This document shows positions 6,733 through 12,708 of a stretch of 12,708 nt of DNA, in pieces. The notes beneath the pieces were generated by a model. It had not been told where the DNA came from. It was given only the letters and a program-made list of their open reading frames with translations, and made no database searches. The DNA comes from VAZQ01 sp035300505 (GTDB lineage: Bacteria; Pseudomonadota; Alphaproteobacteria; Rhizobiales; Xanthobacteraceae). A program made the position numbers and the translations under genes. Each line of letters opens with the position of its first letter. Position 1 is the first letter of the stretch. The stretch is from NCBI GenBank assembly GCA_035300505.1, contig DATGVJ010000548.1, positions 1-12,708 on the forward strand. The letters run 5' to 3'.

Positions 6733-6986
6733 TCAGACTGAAGCTTTCCATCTTCCTCACTCCAAGAGCAGATCACCTGATCGCCTTGGACATTCTTGAC
6801 GATCATCAATGGACCACCCGAACGCAGCCGAACAAGATCACCACTCTGCAGAGGAGTGGTGTGGCTCTCCATTGCGGAGTTCGATTGCGCCGGCCCAGCG
6901 AGGGCCGGAACCGCCAACGAGACGCCAAGCGAGATCCCCAGCGTCGTGGCAATCGTGATCGCAGCCTGTTTCGTCAACATGAACAT
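6648..6986 (-). CDS. Exported DUF2158 (YodC-like) protein
   Basis: The chosen ATG has GAAGG five bases upstream, giving 112 aa; ATGs at 6998 and 7034 are in frame. The first ~30 residues are a signal peptide (TKQAAITIATTLGISLG core, cleavage near PALA/G). The domain follows: SGDLVRLRSGGPLMIVKNV, then QVICSWSEEDGKLQSDSFP and IAML. This is the usual DUF2158 pattern 'GDvV.LkSGGP.MTV ... v.C.Wf..gkl....FP...L'. Most members, such as E. coli YodC, are small cytoplasmic proteins, so an export signal is unusual. Function unknown. The upstream DNA is a junction with a lepB remnant and carries an operator-like dyad. Confidence 0.8.
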   Translation of the reverse strand: MFMLTKQAAITIATTLGISLGVSLAVPALAGPAQSNSAMESHTTPLQSGDLVRLRSGGPLMIVKNVQGDQVICSWSEEDGKLQSDSFPIAMLTAPATIPREGPESTRKANGN

Positions 6987-7090
6987 GGTAGCCTTCATAT
7001 GTTTTTGCGCCAGAGCGTAATATGGACGGGTCATGACAAGTAACTTTCTCGATATTGCCCCGCTTGGATACATCTTGCCCAAATCGCCAC

Positions 7091-7106
7091 GCGACCGGTC
7101 GGTCGC
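7091..7106. promoter_or_regulatory. TetR-operator-like dyad GCGACC-N4-GGTCGC
   Basis: GCGACC and GGTCGC are exact reverse complements around a 4-nt centre (GGTC/GACC), with an internal 10-bp palindrome CGACCGGTCG. The core GACC-N4-GGTC resembles sites of TetR-family repressors such as NemR. It lies 105 bp upstream of the DUF2158 start, just past the lepB breakpoint. No TetR gene is in the window. A site is suggested, not shown. Confidence 0.4.
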
Positions 7107-7144
7107 AAAGTATTTTTTTGCAATATGCAATATCTTGATGCTGC

Positions 7145-7384
7145 GTGGCTGAAGCCATAGCTGAATTTTGATGCGAACAAATAGTCACCGATAAGGAGCC
7201 TTGGCTCCATCGATCCTGACGGAATGTTGAACGGCTGAAACAGAAAGCTGCGAATAGCAAGCGCGATGACGAGAGCCTCAAGGACAGTAATTGCTCTCTC
7301 CGAAAAGCGGCGAGCGCCGCGTCGTTCCTGGACCCAAAGGCTGATGGCAGATCCTATCTTCGATGAGTTACGTGGCCGGTTCAC
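7145..7384 (-). pseudogene. lepB: Truncated signal peptidase I (N-terminal remnant)
   Basis: LepB cleaves signal peptides at the outer face of the inner membrane using a Ser/Lys pair. From a GTG at 7384 the frame gives an N-terminal membrane helix (ITVLEALVIALAIRSFLF), then QPFNIPSGSMEP with the nucleophile Ser (position 58) and RLLIGDYLFASKFSYGFSH, the standard S26 family start. Homology stops at about residue 80; the frame runs on as unrelated sequence to a stop at 7031. The general-base Lys and the rest of the ~250-residue enzyme are missing, so it cannot be active. Its front overlaps the end of the ABC transporter gene by 17 bp, a sign of former translational coupling. Confidence 0.8.
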
Positions 7385-9140
7385 CGTCGCGGTGACGGAT
7401 TGGTTCACGGGCTCCGGATTCGCGCAGCTGCATCCGGTTGCCTTCGCGCACGAATGACAGGCGGCGACAATGGAACGTCGCCAGGGTCGACCGATGGCCA
7501 ATCGATATGATCGTAGTGGCAGGGAGCCGTTGCAGAAGGAGTCTGTAGAGCGCCGCCTCCGCTGGCTCATCGAGCGAAGCGGTTGCCTCGTCGAGGAAGA
7601 GGTAGTCCGGGACGTGCAGGATCGCGCGAGCCAGGCCGAGGCGCTGCTGTTCGCCCAGAGATAGTACGCGATTCCAATGAGCTTCCTCCTCAAGCCGCCC
7701 CACCAACGTGCCCAGCCCCACAGCCATGACCACGTCAGCCAGCCTCTCAGCGCCAAAGGATTCCGGCTCTGCCGGGTAGGCCACCGCCGCCATAAGCGAT
7801 GCGATCGGAAGGTACGGTTGCTGGGGTAGCATCATCACATGCGCTCCCCTGGGCACGACGATATCGCCATGGCCGCAGGGCCAGACGCCGGCAATCGCGC
7901 GAAACAGGGTCGACTTGCCCGAGCCTGATGGCCCCGTGATCAGCACGCGATCGCCCGAACGCAGGATGATGCCATCGGCCTCGAGCAGCGGCACTCCATT
8001 CGGCAGCCGCACCAACAAGTCAGCGATCTCGATCGCACTCCGGCCAGCGCTTGCCTTGACTTGGATCGCCGTCGGATCATTTGCAATGGCGCGAACTTCC
8101 GCAATCGCACGTTCGAATCCGTTGAGCCGTTCGATCACCGCCTGCCATTCGGCCAGTTGCCGATAGATCGTGATAAAAAACGAAAACGCGCCCTGCACGC
8201 TGTTGAAAGCCGCCGCCGTTTGCATCAGTCCGCCAAGCTGGATGGCGCCGACAAAATAGGCTGGACTGAGTACAACGAATGGAAACACACTCGAGACTTG
8301 ACTGTAGCCCGCCGTGAAGAACGTCAGTTTCTTCTGCCGCCGCATGATCGCAAACCAATTGACGACGACGCTTCCGAAGCGATCTAAGAGGCGCTTGCGC
8401 TCGGCTGCTTCGCCGCGGAGCAATGCAATCTGTTCGGCGTTCTCCCGCACACGAACAAGATTGAATCGAAAGTCGGCCTCGAGCCGCTGTTGCTCGAAGT
8501 TGAGACCGATTAGTCGCCACCCGATGAAATGCGTGATCAGGGTTCCGATTGCTGCATAAGATAGCGCTGCCCAAACCAGGTAACCGGGAATTGAGAGTGT
8601 GATGCCGAACAGTTGAAGGGGCGCCTGCGCGGACAGCCCCCAAAGAATGACGACAAATGAAAGGAGCGTCACGACTGATCCAAGCAGCCCAACGCCAATG
8701 GACAACGTGAGGTCGACGAACAGGTTGATGTCTTCGGCGATGCGCTGGTCGGGGTTATCGGCGGCGTCGCCCAGGAGCTGCATGCGGTAGTGGCTGGCGG
8801 CAAACAACCAGTTGCCGAGGAGGGACTGCGTCATCCAACGGCGCCAGCGGATTTGCAGCCATTGATTGAGGTAAAGCTGATAGACCGTAAGCAGGGTGTA
8901 GGCCGCCGCAAGCCAGCAGAAGAACAGGAGTTCGCGGACGAACGCATGCCAGTTGTGATTCTGCAGCGCATTGTAGAATCGGTTGTTCCACTCGTTCAGC
9001 GCTACGTTGATTCCGACGCGGAATAGCTCAATGGCAATCACGGAAGCGAGTAGGCCGCATCCGCCGCGCCAGTCCTCCGAGCGGAAATAGGGAGCCGTGA
9101 GCCGCCAAGTCTTGACGAGTGTCAGAACGGGTCGTGGCAC
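7368..9140 (-). CDS. ABC transporter, fused permease/ATPase (YddA/SbmA-BacA type)
   Basis: A half-transporter of the ABC_membrane_2 (SbmA/BacA-like) class, annotated in relatives as a peptide, bleomycin or vitamin B12 type system; substrate unknown. I chose GTG 9140 because AGGAG lies 6 nt upstream and the protein (590 aa) then starts as the family does; the frame is open to an ATG at 9290, which would add 50 unlike residues. Numbered from that ATG: membrane domain ~75-400 with the typical NEWNNRFYNALQ (99-110); Walker A GPSGSGKST (453-461); Q-loop at PQQPYLP; signature LSLGEQQR (543-550); Walker B YLFLDEA (563-569); His599. All ATPase residues are intact. The C-terminus overlaps a lepB remnant. 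It should work as a homodimer in the inner membrane. Confidence 0.88.
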   Translation of the reverse strand: MPRPVLTLVKTWRLTAPYFRSEDWRGGCGLLASVIAIELFRVGINVALNEWNNRFYNALQNHNWHAFVRELLFFCWLAAAYTLLTVYQLYLNQWLQIRWRRWMTQSLLGNWLFAASHYRMQLLGDAADNPDQRIAEDINLFVDLTLSIGVGLLGSVVTLLSFVVILWGLSAQAPLQLFGITLSIPGYLVWAALSYAAIGTLITHFIGWRLIGLNFEQQRLEADFRFNLVRVRENAEQIALLRGEAAERKRLLDRFGSVVVNWFAIMRRQKKLTFFTAGYSQVSSVFPFVVLSPAYFVGAIQLGGLMQTAAAFNSVQGAFSFFITIYRQLAEWQAVIERLNGFERAIAEVRAIANDPTAIQVKASAGRSAIEIADLLVRLPNGVPLLEADGIILRSGDRVLITGPSGSGKSTLFRAIAGVWPCGHGDIVVPRGAHVMMLPQQPYLPIASLMAAVAYPAEPESFGAERLADVVMAVGLGTLVGRLEEEAHWNRVLSLGEQQRLGLARAILHVPDYLFLDEATASLDEPAEAALYRLLLQRLPATTIISIGHRSTLATFHCRRLSFVREGNRMQLRESGAREPIRHRDGEPAT

Positions 9141-9567
9141 TGGGCGCTCCTGTGGTACGTCAGCCGACAGAGCCGGCACGACCCCGCTCAGAATCGGTCG
9201 GTGCTTTCGCCCTGCGTGAGCAACCCCTGGCGAAGGAAAGAGTACTTGCCGATCCTGCTGCGGCCGCGGCCATCGGGGCGGGATTGGCATGGCGTTTGAT
9301 CCACCGTCCTGGTTAGCCTTGATCTAATTAGCTACCTATCTAGGTGAGACTCGATGCCGCGCTCGGAGATTTTTGCTTATTTTGTTTTCGGAATGCGCAA
9401 CTGATCGCAATTTTTTTGGCTGTTGGGGAGAACCGTGATGGCATGTGCTCCGTGCAATCGCCGAACCGCCAGAGCGAGACATCACCAGTTCCCAACATGC
9501 GAACACAACACCACGACCATCGCAATCTTGGGCGCCACACAACGTTTACGGAGGTAGACTCTCTTCT
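9141..9567. other. Intergenic; one candidate small ORF
   Basis: This gap separates the DUF1275 gene from the ABC transporter on the same strand. The part next to the ABC start is the 5' extension discussed there. A+T-rich runs occur near 9370-9420. On the plus strand GGGGAG, 7 nt, ATG opens a 39-codon frame at 9438-9557 (starts MACAPCNRR, ends at TAG). It has an unusually good ribosome site but no recognisable family. No terminator hairpin was found. Confidence 0.4.
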
Positions 9568-10320
9568 TTAAGCCGTCCTGCCTTCGCGCTTGCCGGCGAG
9601 TTCCCACACGGCCAGCGCCAAAATCACTGCGGCGACGGGGATCCATATCACGAGCCAGATTTGCCGTGAGTCCGCTATGCCCGCCGTCAACGCACCGCAA
9701 CCGTAGGCGAGGAACGCAGCGAGACCGGATGCGATACTCGGCGGTAAGGTCGGACTGGTCGGGGGGCCGGCAACTCTGCCGGTTATGTCTGAAACGATAC
9801 GGATAACCACGGTTGTGAACACAATCGTGCTGATTCCAGATATATTGACAGTGCGTGCGGCCACCGCCTGGATACCCATGCTGACTGCTGAGAGCGAAAC
9901 GACAACGTATAGCACGCTCCCTTCAATCGGCTCCGGTCTTGCACTCCATAGGGCGGTACAGCCAACGAGGAACAGGATTTCGAGCAGGAGGAGGGGGCTG
10001 GGATCACGGGGCGCGTCCGAGTGCCCGACCCGCGCGGCATTCACGACGGTTGCCAAGGCAACGCCGAAGGTAAAGCCGAGAAGCGCGGTAAGGGAGAGCC
10101 CAGCGGCTGCCACATGGCCTTGGCCGATTGCGACGGCGAGCAACGCTGTATTGCCGGTCATAGCCGAGGTGAACAAATGACCGAGCTTGAGGAAGGCCAG
10201 CACGTCGGTGGCCCCGGAAGCGAACGACAATAAGGCCAGCCCGAGAGCGTTACAGTTCGGTGCCTCCATCCCGTTTAAAAATAGTCGAGAGCGTTCTTTA
10301 TAGGACAACCGCGGAGCCAT
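9568..10320 (-). CDS. DUF1275 (YoaK family) membrane protein
   Basis: The 250-aa protein has about six membrane segments and the family's opening pattern: LALLSFASGATDVLAFLKLG then FTSAMTGNTALLAVAIGQG. Length fits the family (~220-250). Function is not established; inner-membrane location is inferred. The ATG at 10320 follows GGGAG about 9 nt upstream; an alternative at 10344 is in frame but has no ribosome site. That GGGAG lies inside the truncated MFS gene, whose frame runs 23 bp into this one. So this gene now depends on whatever promoter lies in or before the MFS stub. Sequence looks intact to its TAA. Confidence 0.85.
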   Translation of the reverse strand: MAPRLSYKERSRLFLNGMEAPNCNALGLALLSFASGATDVLAFLKLGHLFTSAMTGNTALLAVAIGQGHVAAAGLSLTALLGFTFGVALATVVNAARVGHSDAPRDPSPLLLLEILFLVGCTALWSARPEPIEGSVLYVVVSLSAVSMGIQAVAARTVNISGISTIVFTTVVIRIVSDITGRVAGPPTSPTLPPSIASGLAAFLAYGCGALTAGIADSRQIWLVIWIPVAAVILALAVWELAGKREGRTA

Positions 10321-10570
10321 GATTGTAATCTCCCAACCGACCATAAATAGGAGCGGCGATGGTCGACGCGATTAGGTACGACACGACGATCCACGAGGCG
10401 CGTTCCACTTTACCAGTGGAGGCTGCGATCGTCGGCAATGCTGTGGCAACGATCGTCTGATCCACCACCGCGAGGAACATCGGGAGTATGATCGAGGGGA
10501 ATAGCGCTAGGAATGCCGGACGTTGCTTGACAGGTGGATCCGCGGGATCGTGATTTTGATCGAGCCCCAT
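10298..10570 (-). pseudogene. N-terminal stub of a DHA2-type MFS drug efflux pump
   Basis: From ATG 10570 the frame encodes 90 residues. Residues ~20-80 are the start of an EmrB/QacA-type pump: LPMFLAVVDQTIVATALPTI (first helix with the family's VDQTIV..ALP motif), then WIVVSYLIASTIAAPIYGRLGD (second helix and the beginning of loop motif A). It breaks inside motif A: after GRLGD the usual 'xxGRR' is replaced by YNHGSAVVL and a stop. A full pump has 14 helices and ~500 residues. The breakpoint (~10345) coincides with the ribosome site of the DUF1275 gene. Confidence 0.82.
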
Positions 10571-10880
10571 TCGAAGCGTTATTTCCAGAAAAGCACGATG
10601 ATGACCGCACAAGCGGTTTCGACGAGCAGCTACAGCAACTGCCCTTTGAGGCACAGGCGGAAGATCAGATCTCCCGGAGTCGAGATTGAACTATTCCCTC
10701 CCGTTAATATTGCGAGACTGCCAAGCATGCCGCTGGCGGCGCTGTGCTGTTGGGAGCCAACGTCTCGAATGCTGCGACGGCACCAAAGTCCCCCATGTCA
10801 CGCGTCGAGTCCCAGCTCCGGGCACAAGCGCCGATCGGTCATCGGAACCAACGGCCATTGCTCCGCCAAGTCATTCAGAT
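10571..10880. other. No recognised gene
   Basis: The stretch between the MFS stub and repeat copy B has short open frames on both strands (for example a minus-strand frame beginning MGDFGAVAAFETLAP) but none with a ribosome site or known family. It may contain further remnants too degraded to name. Confidence 0.5.
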
Positions 10881-10915
10881 CTCTCGACGTCGACTGGTTA
10901 CATCCCACCACCCAT

Positions 10916-11143
10916 CTACGGGAGCCCGTTCGGGGTCAGCAGCCCGTTGATGACAGGTGGCTGCGGGGGCGATGGTAGCGGAGCCGGAATCCGGCTGTGA
11001 TAGGCGGGTATCCGGGGAATTGATCCATGCGCAATGCCGCGCAATCCAATATGCGCGGCCGGAGCGAACCCACGTGCCGCAAAGCTGGAAGCGGATCCGA
11101 CGATCGATGCGATCGCGAAGACCGCTGCAAATACAAGTTTCAT
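10916..11143 (-). CDS. Small exported proline-rich protein, copy B
   Basis: This 75-aa protein is a diverged copy of the one at 369-614: the same AGGA-N8-ATG start, a near-identical signal peptide (MKLVFAAVFAIASIVGSA) and the proline-rich tail PAPLPSPPQPPVINGLLTP. It ends six residues earlier than copy A because of a TAG at the repeat edge. Changes in the mature part (G/F, S/L, FRS/YHS) exceed those in the signal peptide. It lies 123 bp after the copy B DUF1614 gene. Confidence 0.7.
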   Translation of the reverse strand: MKLVFAAVFAIASIVGSASSFAARGFAPAAHIGLRGIAHGSIPRIPAYHSRIPAPLPSPPQPPVINGLLTPNGLP

Positions 11144-11266
11144 GATGGAGTTCCTGCTTTTTATCCCCCTCAATTCGGCAAATAGTGTTCAAGGCAGAAA
11201 ATGAAAGTGCGGACGCATACCAATGTATTGCTGGAGCAAATCTATGGTTTCCGAAAAGATTGAGCC

Positions 11267-12004
11267 TTATGGCCGCCTGGTCGCAAATGCCGAGCGATCG
11301 CCGCCGGTCCGGCTGGAGATGCTTGCAATCAGGACCGCGAGAATGCCGACCAGAAAGATTCCGTCGAACGTTCCGGCACCGCCAATCGAGGCAATCGGCG
11401 CGCCTAAACCCTGCAATTTGTCGAGATTGAGCAAATCAGCCCCGATGAGAACACCGAGGCTGCCGCTGATATAGGCCAAGGGCGCGGCTTGCCGATACGA
11501 TAGGAGCAGTGCGATGACGGCTGTTGTCAGGGAGGGAACGATTATAGGCAGCGCGATGCCAACCCCTGGCACGGGATCCGCCAAAGCATGGCAAACCCCG
11601 CCGACGCACGCCGTCGCGGCCAACCCTAGAACCCACAAACGATTCTTGACCAACAAGTAAAGGGACATCAGCGCGGGGATCATGCCGCCCCCAACGTTGA
11701 CTGCGATAATGGTTCCGGGCCAGTCGACCACCGTCGGCACGATGTAATGCATGCCAAAGTATGAGATCTCGCGGCCTGAAATCATTTGCTGATCGGGCAG
11801 CTCGGCTATGGGAATGTTGAAGTAACTTCCGATCAATGAGCCCAACAATAGCGCCAGGGCGGCGCCGGAGCCAAGGCCGAGTCGCATATAGGCATAACGT
11901 AACGCTCCGACCTCGATGAGGAAAAACAGCCCGAGCAGCACGCCAGCAAGGATCGAGAAGAATAGGGGGCTGAGAGGGAGGTAATGGAGTTGGCTGGAAA
12001 ACAT
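11267..12004 (-). CDS. DUF1614 multi-pass membrane protein, copy B
   Basis: This 245-aa protein differs from copy A at 17 positions by hand count, mostly conservative (I/V/L, K/R) but including K68E, Q31E, V135G and T185V. The glycine-rich motif GGAGTFDGIFLVGI, ADPVPGVGI and GADLLNL are kept, as are all predicted helices. The ATG at 12004 corresponds to the copy A start; a TTG at 12016 would add four residues. Equal length and mild replacements suggest that selection kept both copies. Function unknown. Confidence 0.85.
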   Translation of the reverse strand: MFSSQLHYLPLSPLFFSILAGVLLGLFFLIEVGALRYAYMRLGLGSGAALALLLGSLIGSYFNIPIAELPDQQMISGREISYFGMHYIVPTVVDWPGTIIAVNVGGGMIPALMSLYLLVKNRLWVLGLAATACVGGVCHALADPVPGVGIALPIIVPSLTTAVIALLLSYRQAAPLAYISGSLGVLIGADLLNLDKLQGLGAPIASIGGAGTFDGIFLVGILAVLIASISSRTGGDRSAFATRRP

Positions 12005-12097
12005 CGGCGATCCCAACGGTGGCGCTTCCTATAGAGCGGCGACCATGCTGAATTGGCGTGGCGCAGAGGCCGGCGAACTGATGCAGATCACGAACAA

Positions 12098-12237
12098 CAT
12101 GCAATCCGACTGTCACCCAGTGGGCCGAGGCAGGGGCCGGCGCGTCCAGCGAATAAGGATGCGGCCGTCCTTTGGGGGGCGAAAGGACGGCCGCTACGAG
12201 CCTGGTGGGAGGAGGAATACCAAGCACGCCTAATCTA
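12098..12237. repeat. ~140-bp intergenic element, copy 3 of 3
   Basis: Part of large repeat copy B. In several places (GGTGGGAGGAGGAAT, 'aagcacgcctaat') it is closer to the isolated copy at 2541-2686 than copy A is, which suggests copy A has drifted more. Confidence 0.8.
12161..12194. promoter_or_regulatory. Perfect 13-bp hairpin, copy B leader
   Basis: Same arms and loop as the hairpin in copy A, with all 13 pairs intact. It lies 157 bp upstream of the copy B DUF1614 start. No T-run follows in either direction. Confidence 0.75.
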
Positions 12238-12270
12238 GAGAATCTGGAGAAGCGGGCTTGGCCGTTGTTG

Positions 12271-12297
12271 CTACGTTTGGTTTGATCTTGCGTTCAT
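12271..12297 (-). CDS. Possible 8-residue leader peptide, copy B
   Basis: GGAGG-N5-ATG opens MNARSNQT then TAG on the minus strand, as in copy A with one Ser-to-Asn change. Position relative to the hairpin matches copy A within a few bases. Same caution: the frame is very short. Confidence 0.35.
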   Translation of the reverse strand: MNARSNQT

Positions 12298-12346
12298 TTG
12301 ATCCTCCGCCAATGCGCCGGACATGCGCGGGCTCAAACGCCACCGG

Positions 12347-12608
12347 TGGACCAGACGATCTTGAAGTTTGGGTCAAGCGAGGCTGGTGCATCGCGTTCTA
12401 CGGATCATCCTCAGGAGCGCAATTTGGGGCTGAGCCGCGGGGCTGGTCTACAGCTTTGCGATGATTGTTCTCAGCAAGCACCGGCCAAACATAGCAACCG
12501 ACGGCAAGCGCTGGGTGCCGTCATCGCTAGATTGAGGACCGAATTGATCGAACTCTCCAGGCTAGCGACATGTATATGACTCAATCGCAGCATCGAACGG
12601 AGCAGGCC
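12347..12608. other. No recognised gene
   Basis: Unique sequence between repeat copy B and the last gene. Short frames continue out of the repeat, but none has a known family. The 5' region of the last gene lies at its right end. Confidence 0.5.
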
Positions 12609-12708
12609 ATGAACAGGCGCGAAAGTCTCGCACTCATTGGAAGCGCAACAGTGATGACCGCGGACGCCGTCGCCGGCACCGCCGTTGCCCAGACACCGCC
12701 GGCGTCGG
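12609..12708 (+). CDS. Exported protein with Tat-like signal peptide (partial, 5' end)
   Basis: The ATG follows GGAG six bases upstream. The 33 visible residues begin MNRRESLALIGSATVMTADA: a twin Arg, a moderately hydrophobic stretch and a cleavage site near AVA/Q, as in Tat signal peptides. Upstream in-frame ATGs (12570, 12576) would add an N-terminal extension without a ribosome site. The mature domain lies beyond the window, so the function cannot be told. Confidence 0.65.
   Translation, partial: MNRRESLALIGSATVMTADAVAGTAVAQTPPAS

Larger units (their letters stand above)
10881..12346. repeat. Direct repeat copy B (~1.47 kb cassette)
   Basis: Same content, order and orientation as 349-1820. 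Both protein genes, the 123-bp spacer, the hairpin and the mini-ORF are kept. Similarity ends on the right after 'caccgg'. Beyond that, 12347-12608 shows no recognisable gene. Confidence 0.9.

Noticed and set aside
10523..10978. 151-codon plus-strand frame
   Set aside because: It runs antisense to the MFS stub and then to the small exported protein gene; no family or ribosome site.
349..12346. Composite transposon bounded by the two direct repeats
   Set aside because: The repeats carry no transposase, integrase or terminal inverted repeats, and no target duplication is visible at the outer edges.

Overview
The window looks like an accessory, partly decaying stretch of an alphaproteobacterial chromosome, most likely Bradyrhizobium or a close relative. 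That assignment is inferred from high GC, gene style (DUF1614, DUF1275, exported DUF2158, several small exported proteins) and a porin-like C-terminus, not from a search. No rRNA, tRNA, CRISPR array or intact insertion sequence was seen.

Layout: 1-180 is the 3' end of a porin-like gene. 349-1820 and 10881-12346 are two direct copies of a ~1.47 kb cassette. On the minus strand each copy carries, in order, an 8-residue mini-ORF with a strong Shine-Dalgarno, a perfect 13-bp hairpin, a seven-helix DUF1614 membrane protein, and a small proline-rich exported protein. The ~140-bp hairpin part occurs a third time at 2541-2686. Between the copies lie, left to right: a small exported protein with two Cys repeats (2101-2442), a doubtful 100-aa ORF (2760-3062), a graveyard of gene scraps (an IS4-type transposase, an Old Yellow Enzyme and an ftsH scrap, 3501-3862), an intact FtsH protease on the minus strand (3863-5839), a six-Cys exported peptide (6029-6265), an exported DUF2158 protein (6648-6986), a TetR-operator-like dyad, a truncated lepB, a YddA/SbmA-type ABC half-transporter (7368-9140), a DUF1275/YoaK membrane protein (9568-10320) and the N-terminal stub of a DHA2-type MFS pump (10298-10570). 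The right edge enters a gene with a Tat-like signal peptide.

How it fits together: most intact products act at the envelope (FtsH quality control, a peptide/drug-type ABC transporter, two multi-pass membrane proteins of unknown role, four small exported proteins). At least five truncated genes in about 7 kb point to repeated rearrangement. The flanking direct repeats are long and similar enough that recombination between them could delete or amplify the ~10.5 kb in between. The best candidate for something undescribed is the duplicated leader/hairpin/DUF1614/small exported protein cassette.
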